DNA from: Clarkia xantiana subsp. parviflora | Lineage: Eukaryota; Streptophyta; Magnoliopsida; Myrtales; Onagraceae | Direction: 5' to 3' | Assembly (NCBI GenBank): GCA_036873135.1 | Contig: JAPTYO010000010.1 | Location: forward strand, 15,932,772-15,996,771 | Length of the DNA: 64,000 bases | In this document: piece by piece, positions 1 through 11,993 of the stretch | Layout: each line of letters opens with the position of its first letter | How positions within the stretch are numbered: the stretch's first letter is position 1 | Translations under genes and position numbers: made by a program | Notes under the pieces: generated by a model | The model's input: only the letters and a program-made list of their open reading frames with translations | Database searches by the model: none | What the model was told of the DNA's origin: nothing

Positions 1-2280
1 CAGAAGCACCTGACAGCGTGCATGGGCAGGACCCCAGATGAGGATGTTATCTGCGCGTTGTTCCCGAGCACCTTGGGAGAGAAGGCGATGACATGGTTCT
101 ACAGTCTGCCCACTGGATGTATAACCTGTTGGAAGGATATGCATCAGCGATTCATCGCCCAGTACCAAGGGCGTCGACGACTGCTGAAGAGTGTTCGGAC
201 CCTGCATGAGGTGGTCCAGAGGCCCGACGAATCGCTGGCCCAATACTACCAGCGTTACACGGCTGGTATGACCGAGCTGGATGAGGAGATATCGGAGGGC
301 GAGGCCATCCGTACCTTCCTGAAAAACCTCAATCCCCCCTACGGCTCCGACTTACTTCACAGCGTCGCGGCCAAAAAAGTCTGGAACATGGAGGCACTTC
401 AGGCGAGGGTAAAACAGCAAATCGACGTCCAAGAGTCGAAGATCGCCGCTGGAGAATTGGCTCCTCCCAAGGGGCGTGAAGGAAAGCAGTTGTTCAAACC
501 ATTGGACAACCGACACAAGAAGGATAGCTCCGAGGGCAGTCGAAGTCGTGGACGCTCTGATCGGAGGGAGGATAGGCGTCCGACCAAGAGGGACAGTCAG
601 AGAGAGGAGTTTACCCCCCTCAACAGGCCTTTGAAAGAAGTCTTGGCAGTTATGGAAAAGCAAGGCCTCGCTCGTTTCCCCAAGAAGAAGGCGAAGACCT
701 CCGAGGCCCCAGGGTCTGCCCCCACCTCCGAGGGGCGGACTAATACGGATGTGGTCAGGGCTGCCTTCAACGTCCGCTCCGAAAAGGAAGGTAAGGAAGT
801 TTTTCGTGCTATAAAGAGATATAGAGAGTTGGTACCTCAAGACCTTCAAGCCTCCGATATGGAAGGGCGGATTAGGGATGTCAGGAATATCCTCCGAGGG
901 GAAACTCCACATGTTCTCGAAGCGGGTTATTACGACTTTTTCGGCCAAGAGAGATATATGGAGCGTTGTTTAATTTGGCACACCGATATCAATTTACTTC
1001 CTCACCTTATTCGCCCCGCTGCAGGTCCCGCGGACGTCGCCCCTGCTGTACCTGCCTCAGACCCCGCGCCTGCAGCGGAGCCGGTGGTGGAAGATGCCCC
1101 AACGGAAGCCCGTGGCGAATTCGGTCGGGTGACCAGCTTGGGAAAAAGGTCTCGGTCATGGACCCCGAAGGAGGAGATGGAGATCACCTTCTCGGCGAAG
1201 GATCTGGAGGGAGTAGAGACCCCCCACGAGGATGCCCTAGTAGTGACATTGGATGTAGGGGGATTCGAAGTGAAGAGGATCCTCATTGATGGAGGAAGCT
1301 CCTCCGACATCCTCTTCTCCGACGCCCTGGAGCAGATGGGGAAGAAGAAGAAAGACTTACGGGAGGTTAACTTCCCGATGGTAGGATTTTGTGGCACAAC
1401 CTCTTATCCATTGGGGGTTATCACATTGCCCGTGTGGTTCGGCAGTGGCTGGAAGATGGAAAAAAGAGATGTGGAGTTCGTGGTGGTCGAATCCACAGGG
1501 ACGTACAATGCGATCATTGGAAGAACCACTATCAATCCGCTGATGGCGGTAGCCTCGACTGTCCATCAGAAACTGAAGTTCCCGACTGAGAACGGGGTCG
1601 GTGAAGTGAAAGGCGACCAGGTGGCGTCGAGACGATGCTATGTCAACGCCACAAGGAGATCGAGGAAGGAGGCTATGTCGGTTCTCCAGACAGACACTGA
1701 TCCTCGAGAGGAGTTTGGGCGTCCCGCCCCCATGGAGGACCTAAAAGAAGTCGAGATAGATGGACCCGAGAGGAGGGTAAAGATCGGATCCGCCCTATCC
1801 GAGGAAAAAGCTCAGGAGTTGATCGCCCTATTGAAGGAATTCAAGGAGTTATTTGCCTGGTCTCCGAGCGATATGCCAGGAATCAGTCGGGACGTGATCG
1901 AGCATGAATTGAATATCGACCCCACGATCAAGCCGATCGCACAAAAGAGACGTCCGATGGGAACAGACAAGAGGATTGCAATCCAGCAGGAGGTTGGCAG
2001 ACTGCTCGATGCTGGGTTCATTAGGGAGATCCGATTCCAGACTTGGGTAGCTAACCCAGTGCTGGTGAGGAAGAGCAACGGGAAGTGGCGGATGTGTGTC
2101 GACTTCCGCGACTTAAACAAGGCTTGCCCGAAGGACTGTTATCCACTCCCTCGGATCGACCAACTGGTGGATGCTACATCGGGGCATGAGCTGCTAAGCT
2201 TTATGGATGCTTATTCTGGTTATAACCAGATAAAGATGGCGAAAAAGGATGCCCCACATACCGCCTTTTACGCTGACAGC
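1..2280 (+). pseudogene. Ty3/gypsy (Tat-type) gag-protease-RT, truncated at both ends
   Basis: The frame is open from the first base of the window, so the Met at 22 is internal and the true start lies outside. Translation gives a retrotransposon gag domain (ALFPSTLGEKAMTWF near 55-105), a basic linker, an aspartic protease with ILIDGGSSSDIL near 1278-1315, then the N-terminal half of reverse transcriptase (GKWRMCVDFRDLNKACPKD near 2080-2140; FMDAYSGYNQIKM near 2203-2240). Homology stops near 2280, before the YxDD catalytic box. The last ~22 codons of the open frame, to 2346, are unrelated. Rest of RT, RNase H, integrase and LTR are missing. The DGG protease box and the LNKACPKD-YPLPRID signature are typical of the plant Tat lineage. 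The frame is intact over 2.2 kb, so this copy is fairly young but dead. Confidence 0.9.
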
Positions 2281-2504
2281 GAAGTAATATTTGTATCATA
2301 TTGTATAATGTATACGAAAAAAAGTTATTTTTATTCATTATTGTAAAAGTTTTACGTAGTAGGACAGGGAGTAGAACAGAGAAGTATGACATGAAATTTT
2401 CATCCAAATTATAGTCCAATTGCTGGTTTGATTTTCAAAATATTGCTGAATGGACCTTACTCCTGATCTGAGACGATAAAAAATATATATTGCATTTTAG
2501 GTGT
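2281..2504. other. AT-rich spacer between gypsy truncation and copia insertion
   Basis: No gene is visible. The sequence is AT-rich and does not continue the RT frame. It is the left flank of the copia insertion; its continuation after the target duplication resumes at 8012. The gypsy frame does not resume there, so the RT truncation is older than and separate from the copia insertion. Confidence 0.6.
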
Positions 2505-2509
2505 CGTAC
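2505..2509. repeat. Target-site duplication of copia element (left)
   Basis: CGTAC directly abuts the left LTR (starting TGAAGATT) and is repeated exactly at 8007-8011. Ty1/copia integrase makes 5-bp duplications. Confidence 0.9.
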
Positions 2510-2854
2510 TGAAGATTTTGTGGAAATCGGAACCCTAGGAAGAAATCAAGAGACACAGATAGACTTAGGGAAGGTTTCTTCCCGGCGAGTTCCTTCATTT
2601 GGTCACCAGTCCCCCAAAACCTATTCTAAGACAAATATATACAATACAGAAAAGTCACATTGGTCCCTTGGAAACAAAAGGAACAAAAACAACTCAAATA
2701 ACACCAAGGAGCGACAAGCAAGTCCATACGGACATAAAGATTGGGCCAACAACAATAATAAAGCCCACATTAATATTTAGCCCAAAACAACAAAACAATG
2801 CTTAATATCCTCAACTATTCAACGACTGAAGCCCAGATTGCACCATTCTCTTCA
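2510..2854 (-). repeat. 3' LTR of copia element (345 bp)
   Basis: On the plus strand it starts TGAAGATTTT and ends TCTCTTCA, so TGAAGA/TCTTCA terminal inverted repeats close the LTR. It is nearly identical to 7667-8006. It has a 5-bp length difference (GGGAAGGTTTCTT here against GGGTTCTT there) and about seven substitutions. Confidence 0.93.
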
Positions 2855-2863
2855 CTCCCCCTC
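2855..2863 (-). promoter_or_regulatory. Polypurine tract of copia element
   Basis: Minus-strand GAGGGGGAG lies immediately before the 3' LTR, the expected place for plus-strand DNA priming during reverse transcription. Confidence 0.85.
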
Positions 2864-4055
2864 AATCTGGGCACTATCTTCATCACCATCACCCTGATCT
2901 GTAGAATAGATATCCACCATCCCCAACTTCTTGGTCAACATATCGTGATGAGCTCCATGCAGAGGCTTGGTTAACAAATCTGCTAACTGGTTTCCTGTGC
3001 TAATATGCTTCAGCTGCACAACTTTGTTAGTCACAAAATAACGAATATAATGACAATCAATTTCAATGTGTTTCGTCCTCTCGTGAAACACAGGGTTGGT
3101 GGCAATTTTGATAGCAGATTGGTTATCACAAAAAATCACAATAGGTTTCTTTTGCTCAATACCCAGCTCAGAAAGTAAACTCTTAAGCCACAGGATTTCT
3201 GATAATACATCACCCAAACTTTTATATTCTGCTTCTGCTGAGGATCTATAAAGAGTAGTCTGTTTTTTCATTTTCCAAGAAACAAGGGACTGCCCTAATT
3301 TTACACAGAAACCAGTCACAGACTTTCTAGTTTCTAGACAACTACCCCAATCATAATCACAATATGCTACAAGCTCAGGCAATGACTTACTAGACAAGAA
3401 AATACCCTTACCAGGCTGCTTCCTTACATACCTTACCACTCTAAGTGCAGCCTGCATATGGGACACCTTTGGTTGCTGCATAAACTGACTTAAATGTCTA
3501 CCTGTAAATGCAATGTCAGGGCGAGTAATAGTCAAATATAATAATTTTCCTATCAGACGTCTATAGGACACATCATCATCTAGGAGAGGATCTTCTTCAT
3601 TCATATGAAGATGGTCATCATTTTCTTGCTGGTCAACTTAAGACTGACCTCCATAGGAATTTTAGCAGCCTTCTCACTAGACAATCCAACAGAAGAAATC
3701 AATTCCAAACAATACTTCCTTTGATTGAGAATAATACCCATTTCAGACCTCACAACTTCAATACCAAGAAAATAGTTTAATTCCCCCAAATATTTCATTT
3801 TGAAGTTGGTTTCTAAAACAGATTTTAGTTCATCAATCAAGGCAACAGAATTACCAGAAATCAGTAGGTCATCAACATAGACCAAGAGAATAACAAACTG
3901 ATCATTAGCAAACTTGGTAAACATAGAATGATCAAGCTGTGATTGACTATACCCTGAATTCAACAAAACATTACACAACTTGATATTCCACTGTCTACTA
4001 GCCTGCTTTAGTCCATAGAGGGATTTTTGCAATCTGCAAACCAAATCAGAAGACT

Positions 4056-4070
4056 CCCCCCCCCCCCCCC
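4056..4070. repeat. 15-base C homopolymer inside RT
   Basis: A pure C run on the plus strand encodes a short Gly tract in the minus-strand RT and coincides with a frame change. It could be real slippage or an assembly length error. Confidence 0.8.
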
Positions 4071-6199
4071 TGATTGCAAAAACACTTTGGGACATGCATA
4101 TAAACTTCTTCATCCAAGTCTCCTTGTAAAAAGGCATTATAAACGTCCATTTGGAAAAGGGGCCATTTAAAAATAGAAGCAAGAGTTAAAACAGTACGTA
4201 CAGTGTTCATTTTTGCCACAGGGGAAAAAGTTTCATAATAATCAAACCAATCTAGCTTTATACCTCTCAAGACTACCATCAGATCGATATTTTAGCTTAT
4301 AAACCCACTTACAGCCTATTGCTCTTTTACCTGGGGGAAGAGGAACTAAATCCCATGTGGAATTTTGTTCGAGGGCAGAAATTTCTTCCTGCATAGCCTG
4401 CACCCAAGAGGGATTATGTGCTGCTTCATTGTAACTAGATGGTTCAACAATCTCAGAAAAAGATGTTAGATAACACTGATATTTTTCAGACAAATGATCA
4501 TAAGCAACAGAATCACCAATGGGATAAGTACACTTAGCATTACCAAGAACATAGTCCTTGGTCCAAACAGCTGGCCTCACAGGTCTGCCAAACCTAGATA
4601 CTGGCAAGTCAGGGGTAGACCTGGGAGGTATAGGTGCAACAACACCATCAGAGTCAGGAGACTCATCATTTGGTTGAGCCACTTCAGAGTCAGCAGCAAG
4701 AGACTCATCATCTGAGGGGTTATCAAACAACTCAGTAGCTTCATCCTCTTCAAAAAAAATTGGATTAAAATTGTTGGGGGAAGAGTCAGCATTAGAGGGC
4801 ACATCAAAATTAATAGTTTGATCATATATACCAGGTGTTTTGAAAGGATATGTGCTCTCATGAAAAATAACATCACGACTAACAAAATATCTTAAATTTG
4901 TAAGATCATAGAGCCTATATCCTTTCTTACTCTCAGAATACCCAATAAAAACAGAAGGGATTGCTCTCGAGGCAAATTTATCAATGTTGACCAAATTTTT
5001 TGCATAACATAAGCACCCAAAAACTCTCAAATGGTCAATACAAGGTTTCTTTTCAGTAAAAACTTCTAGGGGGCTTTGTCCCTTTAAAACAGTGCTAGGC
5101 ATATGATTTATAAGATAACATGCAGTCAAAATACAATCCCCCCAGAATCTATCTGGTATGAAAGCCTGTAGTTTTAATGATCTAGCAACCTCAAGAATGT
5201 GTCTATGTTTCCTCTCAGCCCTTCCATTCTGTTGGGGGGTGTAGGTACATGAACTCCGATGCAATATGCCTTTTGTTTTGAAAAGAGAATTAACATGCTC
5301 ATTAAAAAATTCCAGCCCATTATCAGTTCTAAAGCATTTAACTATCTTTCCAAATTGTGTTTCAATCATGGCAATGTAATTCCTCAAAATCATGAAAACA
5401 TCAGACATAAACTGCATCAAATGTACCAAAGTTAATCTGGTATGATCATCAACTAATGTCAGAAAAAGACCTTTTATTATCATATGTGCCAGATTGATAG
5501 GGGCCCCAAACATCCCCATGTACAAGATCAAAAGGAGAGACAGCTCTGGAACTAGAAATAGGAAAAGACTTTCTAATGATCTTAGCCTTGGGACAAATAG
5601 GACAGGCCTCAATAGAAGCATTTTTATTCCTAAAAAAAGGTAAATCTGAAATGAGTTGCAAGGTTTTGGGGGAGACATGTCCAAACCTGCAATGCCAGAG
5701 CATTGCATTATGCACTTGATAGGAAAAATCAGGTTGTGATTTAAAAGAAGAAAGAAAATACAAACCTGAATTTCTTTTACCACTTGCCAAGACCTTCCCA
5801 TTTGAGAGGTCATGTAATAGAGCAAAATCTTTATAAAAGATTGCAGAGCAGTTCATTTCATTGGTAAGTTTTGCACAGACAGTAAATTGAAGTTAAAATC
5901 TGGAATGAAAAGAACATTATGCAGTGCAAGTTTATCTCCTAAGGAATAAGTCCCAATGCTATGAACATCATTGAAAATACCATTAGGTAATTCTACTCTA
6001 GTTCCAGAAACAGGTTTTAAATCATTTAGCCAGTCACTTCTAAAAGTCATGTGATTGGTTGCTCCAGTATCTAAAATCCACAAGTTATGTAAATCAGAAG
6101 TTTGAGAATATAGAGATATACCAGCAGTGCTAGCCTGACTGTTAGAGACATTGGCAACACCTGCAGAAATGGGAGTGGATCCAATATGAGCCATCTGCT

Positions 6200-7283
6200 T
6201 CAGAAACCTCTCAAACTGTTCTGATGTGAAAGTGACTCCTCCTTGAGGTGCATCAGTTGAAACAACATCCTTTGCATCCTCTTTGGCAACATCATCTGCC
6301 CCCTGAGTGGCAACATTGACCCTAGCAACAGTTGCTTTGGCCTTTTGAAACTCTTTCCACTTGAAGCAAATATCCTTGGTGTGGCCCTTCTTTTTATAGA
6401 AATCACAGCCCTTTGAAAAACAATGGTCAACTGTGTGCCCCTTCTTGTTGCAAAAAGTGCACTGAAGATTAGGATTTCCTTTGGGTTTTTCAGCAACATT
6501 GCTTGTATTCCCAGAGAAATTCCCAATAGAGGCTGATATATCAGAACTTAACCCCTTCTGACTCTCTTCCTGAATCAGCAGGTTGTATGCTTGATTTTCT
6601 TATGGCAGAGGATCCCACAACAATAAGTTGCTTCTTACACCAGAATAATTCTCATTTAAACCCATTAAGAATTGAAACAACGTTTGATTCTCTTTGTGAT
6701 CTAAATGGCGCTGGAAATCCTCACCATCAATATGTGGAAGGGCGCAATCTGAGTCATATTCAGACCAAAGTAGTCTCAGCTTAGAAAAGAATCCAGATAT
6801 AGTGTCCAGACCCTGACGAGTCAAGACTATTTCCCTGTGCAACTGGTAAATTCTGGATCCATTTACCTTGTCGAACCTCTGCTTCAAATCTTTCCAGGCT
6901 AACAAAGAGCTTTCTGAGTACATAATCGTACTAGAAAGATCATCAGATATGGCATTCATAATCCAGCCAAATACAACCTCATTGCATCTATCCCACAGAT
7001 TGTGAAAAACTTGCTCATAACTATCATGCGGACAAGTTCCGGTAACAAATCCATATTTATTTCTCCCAATCAAAACAGATTTCATAGCACGACTCCATTT
7101 TGAGTAATTCTCAGATCCAGTAAGAATATGGCTAGTAACACGAGCAGCAGGATTGTCACTAGGATGCAAGTAGAGGGGGTGAAAAGAATCTACCGTTGCC
7201 ATGGCATCACGATACGCCTGATCCACACCACTTGACTCTCCTATTTTCTTCTCATTCGCATCGTTGTTTGATTCGTTCGCCAT
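6200..7283 (-). pseudogene. Copia gag with CCHC zinc knuckle
   Basis: The minus-strand frame 7283-6600 encodes about 227 residues of copia gag, including LTGSENYSKWSRAMKSVL and LLAWKDLKQRFDKVNGSRIY, as in plant copia gag/UBN2-type domains. It then loses frame. A CX2CX4HX4C zinc knuckle (CTFCNKKGHTVDHC) is readable in another frame near 6415-6460, followed by a second knuckle-like stretch. Met at 7283 is chosen as start because it is the first Met of the conserved frame and lies about 370 bp inside the primer site. Gag would form the virus-like particle; this copy is broken near 6600. Confidence 0.85.
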
Positions 7284-7654
7284 GACACCGTGATGAATAA
7301 TAGCCCGGAAGAAAGTCTAAACCAATCGACTGCCTTCACGAGGGTAGACGAGGTGGCTCTTATGGAATCCAAGCAGAAGGACACAGGAAGGTTCCAGAAA
7401 GATCCGTCGCGGAGAGAAAAAAACGAACCGTCACCAACAACAACTCGAAGAATCAAGCCGATCTTGAAGATAAGGGACCAACAGGAGCAGAGAAATCGTC
7501 TTTCAGAGAAGAAAAAAAGACGATTCCTACGGACAGTCGAAGAGTCCGCGAAGACGAAAAGACTTCTTCGCACTTAAGAGTTTAGTACGCCAAAAGAATC
7601 GCAGCGGAAAGATGGTCTTAGGATCGAAAGAAACAGATGGAAATCACCATGGAA

Positions 7655-7666
7655 GCTCTGATACCA
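7655..7666 (-). promoter_or_regulatory. Primer binding site of copia element
   Basis: Minus strand TGGTATCAGAGC directly follows the 5' LTR. This is the classic plant Ty1/copia primer site complementary to initiator tRNA-Met. Confidence 0.93.
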
Positions 7667-8006
7667 TGAAGATTTTGTGGAAATCGGAACCCTAGGAAGA
7701 AATCAAGAGACACAGAGAGACTTAGGGTTCTTCCCGGCGAGTTCCTTCATTTGGTCACCAGTCCCCCAAAACCTATTCTAAGACAAATATATACAATACA
7801 GAAAAGTCACATTGGTCCCTTGGAAACAAAAGGAACAAAAACAACCCAAATAACACCAATGAGCGACAAGCAAGTCCATACTGACATAAAGATTGGGCCA
7901 ACAACAATAATAAAGCCCACATTAATATTTAGCCCAAAACAACAAAACAAGGCTTAATATCTTCAACTATTCAACGACTGAAGCCCAGATTGCACCATTC
8001 TCTTAA
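7667..8006 (-). repeat. 5' LTR of copia element (340 bp)
   Basis: Direct copy of 2510-2854. Its outer end carries one substitution in the terminal dinucleotide (plus-strand AA instead of CA), so the TG start is degraded. The boundary is supported by the CGTAC duplication at 8007-8011. Confidence 0.92.
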
Positions 8007-8011
8007 CGTAC
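8007..8011. repeat. Target-site duplication of copia element (right)
   Basis: CGTAC matches 2505-2509 exactly. Confidence 0.9.
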
Positions 8012-8249
8012 GTTAGGAAGCAAGAACAATATAGATCTATTTCAATGTTTTATTAATAGATCTAGCAAGAACATCATAGTTTTAAGCAAGGTGCCCTCTT
8101 TAACCGTTTCAAATTGATTTTGAAAATGGGAAAAATCCAGTAAGTTTAAAACTTTGTAGCGTTTGTTCGATTAGTCCAAACTTAGTAAGCTCACAAAACT
8201 TATTTTTATGGGAAATTTGATGTTGACTTGCACCAGTATTATATATAGC
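8012..8249. other. Spacer, no gene seen
   Basis: AT-rich sequence between the copia element and the hAT element. No coding signal or repeat structure was recognised. Confidence 0.5.
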
Positions 8250-8257
8250 TTCAAATA

Positions 8258-8676
8258 TAGGGGTGGCAATGAGTGAAACAGGTATAGCTAGATTCGGACC
8301 TGTAGAGTGGGTTGATATGGTCGACTCGTAACCATTTCATACATCTCGTGGGCGGGGCGGGTCGCGCCACGAGAAAAATAATCTATTATTATTAATCTTA
8401 AATTTTAAACTCATTATTTACCATATTCAATTCAATTCTAAATACCAAATTATAAATTTAACTCCAAATCAAAATTACTAAATTTATTATTTTAATAATT
8501 TTATTACAATAAACATATAGTTTTATATAATATACATATAATATATGTAAATATATTGCACGTACGAACGGGTCGTGTATAACCCGGACCCGCCCCATAA
8601 CCCACGGGTCGCGGATCGACGGAGCAAAATTGGGGCGGGCCCCTTGGATCGGTCGGTACCCGTAACCCCACCCCTA
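8258..8676. mobile_element. Non-autonomous hAT element (419 bp)
   Basis: It begins TAGGGGTGGCAAT and ends CCACCCCTA, giving a 9-bp terminal inverted repeat, TAGGGGTGG. It is flanked by an exact 8-bp duplication TTCAAATA (8250-8257 and 8677-8684), the hAT hallmark. GC-rich ends containing ACCCG/CGGGT motifs surround an AT-rich core. There is no transposase, so it would depend on an autonomous hAT. Confidence 0.9.
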
Positions 8677-8684
8677 TTCAAATA

Positions 8685-8924
8685 TATGCACCTTCCACCA
8701 ATTCCAATTCTACAAGGATTAATTATCAATTTGCTTTTCAACTTTCCACTAACATGTAGTTTGTTAGTTGAATTTTTTTTAGAAATTTTCTAGCTGAATA
8801 TTTTATATTGTGTAAAAAAATAATTATGTACATCTTTTCGTTAACTTTAAACATAAAATATTTTTAAAAATTACCATAAAGTTTTACTATAATGACAAGA
8901 TATATTTTATAAATAAATTTTTTT

Positions 8925-8956
<32 letters not shown>

Positions 8957-9397
8957 ATGTAACAGAAATTACAAAAAATAAAATTTTATTTTTATTTTAA
9001 AAAACTATATATAAAATTAAATTTTATAAATTATTAAATTTTAGTTATTTAGTTTTGGAGTTTATATATTTAACTTATAGTTTTTTTTATATAATATGTT
9101 TAATTTAAAAATTTTATTCGAGATTTTATTTATTTTTATATAAACGTTAAGGTTAGTTCAGAAATTTATGATCGTTTTAGTAATTTTGATAAATATATTC
9201 CGTCCATAGTTAATAGAAAAGTTAATGGAGCTAGAAAACTATACTTTAACAAAAATTAGGTTAACAATTTACTATAAAAAATCGACTAACAAACAAACTC
9301 TATATTCACATAAAGTTCAACGAACAATTTGATAATTGACCCTTCTAATAATTGACATGATATTTGATTACCTAAACTCTTCTTATAATTAACCTAA
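8685..9397. repeat. AT-rich spacer with (AT)n microsatellite near 8929-8956
   Basis: No gene is seen. The stretch is extremely AT-rich and contains an uninterrupted AT dinucleotide run near 8929-8956. Confidence 0.6.
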
Positions 9398-9462
9398 ACC
9401 CTTACATTACTTGTAATATCACATTTCAAGTAATCCCACATTACGTCCATCCAAACGTCACA
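9398..9462. mobile_element. Terminal fragment of PIF/Harbinger-like element
   Basis: This short piece matches the right-end signature of the adjacent element (subterminal CACATTACTTGTAAT and an end of ACGTCCATCCAAACG) and abuts the complete copy at 9466. It appears to be a leftover end of an earlier insertion. Confidence 0.55.
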
Positions 9463-9465
9463 TTA

Positions 9466-10296
9466 GGGGGTGTTTTGATGGATGTAATGTGGGATGTAAT
9501 CTCACATTTCTCAGAGAACCTCTCGGATCCACCGTTAACTCTTCAATCAATTCCTTTTTCGGTTACATCCCACATTACGTTGTTTGGTTTGCTAAACAAC
9601 GTGATGTGCACTTTAATATAATATCCATTGTAATATGATATTACGTCAAAACTCAATTCAACGTAATGTGAGATTAGATAAAAAAAAACGGATGTAATAT
9701 GAGATTACGTCCAAAAAACATTATTATTTTTTTATTATTTATTAAATAGATAAAATATTTTTTATTATCTTTATAGTTTACTATGATAATAATATTGTTA
9801 TTATTATTAGCTTTTTATTTTTATATACTTCATAATTCATTATTATAATAAATAATAACACACATATATGTTCGTATAAAACGAGTAAGTCTTTTTCATT
9901 GCATTTTTTTATGAAAGTTATCTTATAAAACTATATATAATTTTTTAATTATTAGAATTTTAGTAATTGTGCGTACTGAGTATAAATATTTAGTCTTTAT
10001 AATTTATAGATGACTATATTAACCACACATGTAATCTTTAAGAAGTTAGTTGTTGTCAAAATATATATTATTTTTAATTTTATCATATTAAGATATAAAA
10101 TAATTTCATCTAGATTAATATAATTATAATAATAAAGCCACATTACAATGCACATTACTACACATACCAAACACTGTAATCTAACATTACATTCCATATT
10201 ACAGCACAACCAAACACTGCAATCTAACACATTACGTAGCTCACATTACTTGTAATCTCAAATTTCAAGTAATCTCACATTACGTCCATCCAAACG
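9466..10296. mobile_element. PIF/Harbinger-like non-autonomous element, copy A
   Basis: It starts GGGGGTGTTTTGATGGATG, and its outer flank is TTA (9463-9465), the PIF/Harbinger target triplet. Both ends are rich in repeated motifs of the type AATGTGAGATTACGTCC. The core is AT-rich and non-coding. The right end (CGTCCATCCAAACGC) fuses directly to copy B without spacer. No transposase. Confidence 0.75.
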
Positions 10297-11098
10297 CGGG
10301 AGTTAGGATGGATGAAATGTGAGATGTAATCTCACATTACGTCTCACATGATATCTACATTACGTTGTTTGGTTTGCCAAACGACGTAATTTGCATTGTA
10401 ATGTAATGTCCATTGTAATATGAGATTACGTCCAAACTTCATTCAACGTGGTGTGAAATTACATCCAAAAACTGATGTAATGTGAGATTACGTCCAACAT
10501 TACAGAGTGTTATTATTTTATTATTATTTATTAAAGAGATAAAATAGTGTGTATTATCTTTATAATTTATTATAATAATATTTTTATTGTTATTATTATT
10601 AGCTTTTTATTTTTTTATATATTTCATAACTCATTATTACAATAATAATAGTGCATAAGATGTTCGTATAAAATGAGTAAATCTTTTTCGTTGCATTTTT
10701 TATGAAAATTATATTATAAAACTACATATATATATTGTTTTAATTAATAGAATTTTAATATTTGTGCGTATTGATTTTAAATATTTAGTCTTTAGAATTC
10801 ATAAATGACTATAGTATTAACAACACACATAATCTTTAAGAAATTACTTGTTGTCAAAATACTTATTCCTTTAAATCTTATCATATTAATGTATAATATA
10901 CTCTCATATAGATTAATATAATAATAAAGTCACATTATAATGCACATTATAGCACATACCAAACATTGTAATCTAACATTACATTACATATTACAGCGCA
11001 ACCAAACAGTGCAATCTAACATTATATTACATAGCTCACATTATTTGTAATCTCATATTTTAAGTAATTTTATACTATGTTCATCCAAACGCCCCCCC
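10297..11098. mobile_element. PIF/Harbinger-like non-autonomous element, copy B
   Basis: It shares subterminal motifs and AT-rich core with copy A (for example the GAGATAAAATA and TTATTATTAGC core segments). It ends CATCCAAACGCCCCCCC followed by TTA at 11099-11101. Copies A and B together are bounded by TTA on both outer sides, so they may have moved as one composite or arisen by tandem duplication. Confidence 0.75.
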
Positions 11099-11193
11099 TT
11101 AATTATTTAAATTGCCTAATATATGGAATGATTTGGGGGAAAAAAAAGTATCTTAATAGAGAGACAGATAAATAAGGAGAAGATATGGGGGTT

Positions 11194-11993
11194 TTAAAGG
11201 TACTTTTCATACCACATGTTTGGCCGAATGTGGCTTTTAATATCGGATGTTTGGTTTTGTATACTTTTGGTTCCAAATGTTTGAAAAAATGTGGTTTTTG
11301 GTACATCGGTTAGTTGGCTGTTAGTTTTTTCCGTTAAATGACATGTGCAAGTCACGTGACCGACCTTAACTTTCGATTTTGTTCAATTTAGTCCCTCAAA
11401 TATATTCCTAACTTTTAATTTGTTTAATTTAGTCTCAAAACTTCAAAATCAATTCCAATTTAACCATTGAACCCAATTGACCTAGCCGGACCTAGCCTAG
11501 GGGTCCGACCCTGGTTCGGGGTCGCTGGACCCAGCCAACCCTGACCCAGGGTCGGACCTAGCCCTAGGCTAGGTCCGGCTAGTTCAATTGGGACCTAGCC
11601 CAATTTGGGTCGAATTTGGGCTAGGTCCGACCCTGGGTCAGGGTCGGCTGGGTCCGGCGACCCCAATCCAGGTTCGGACCTAGCCCTAGGCTAGGTCCGG
11701 CTAGGTCAATTGGGTTCGATTATTCAATTGGAATTGATTTTAAAGTTTTGGGACTAAATTAAACAAATTAAAAGTTATGAATATATTTGAGGGACTAAAT
11801 TGAACAAAATCGAAAGTTTAGGGTCGGTCACGTGACTTGCACATGTCACTTAATGGAAAAAACTAACGACCAACTAACGGATGTACCAAAAGCCACATTT
11901 TTTCAAACGTTTGGTACCAAAAGTATACAAAATCAAACATCTGGTACTAAAATTCACATTCGATCAAACATGTGGTATGAAAAGTACCTTTAA
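11194..11993. mobile_element. Foldback element with long inverted arms (Mutator-like?)
   Basis: Two arms of about 280 bp are inverted copies: TTAAAGGTACTTTTCATACC at the left has its complement at the right, and the match runs through GTGCAAGTCACGTGAC. The centre is GC-rich with repeated, partly self-complementary GGACCTAGC/GCTAGGTCC blocks. It is related in layout and arm sequence to the copies at 22813, 35184, 36231 and 40123. No target duplication is clear here. Non-coding. Confidence 0.7.

Larger units (their letters stand above)
2852..6194 (-). pseudogene. Copia pol: protease, integrase, RT, RNase H (frameshifted)
   Basis: Several overlapping minus-strand frames together make a copia pol. 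6194-5853 has the protease (WILDTGATNHMT). 5856-5449 has the GAG-pre-integrase region (LWHCRFGHVS, then CPICPKAK). 5480-4242 has the integrase core (FLTLVDDHTR, FRTDNGLEF, TPQQNGRAERKHR) and the RT start (WVQAMQEEISALEQNSTW, KWVYKLKY). 4279-4046 continues RT (FQMDVYNAFLQGDL). 4060-3601 has YGLKQASRQWN and the catalytic LVYVDDLLI. 3604-2852 has RNase H (VAYCDYDWG, TLYRSSAEAEYKSL, HIEIDCHYIR). Frame changes occur near 5850, 5470, 4250, 4060 (inside a run of 15 C) and 3603. The domains are recognisable but no single frame could make the polyprotein. Confidence 0.93.
2510..8006 (-). mobile_element. Complete Ty1/copia LTR retrotransposon, inactivated
   Basis: A 5.5-kb element on the minus strand bounded by direct LTR copies (7667-8006 is the 5' LTR, 2510-2854 the 3' LTR). 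It has a tRNA-Met-type primer site, a polypurine tract, and an exact CGTAC target duplication (2505-2509 and 8007-8011). Its order is gag, zinc knuckle, protease, integrase, RT, RNase H, which defines Ty1/copia. Frameshifts break it into several frames. The two LTRs differ by about seven substitutions and one 5-bp indel by eye, roughly 2%, indicating an old but recognisable insertion. Confidence 0.95.

Noticed and set aside
352..948. 198-residue open frame on the minus strand
   Set aside because: It is antisense to the intact gypsy gag frame and has no family resemblance.
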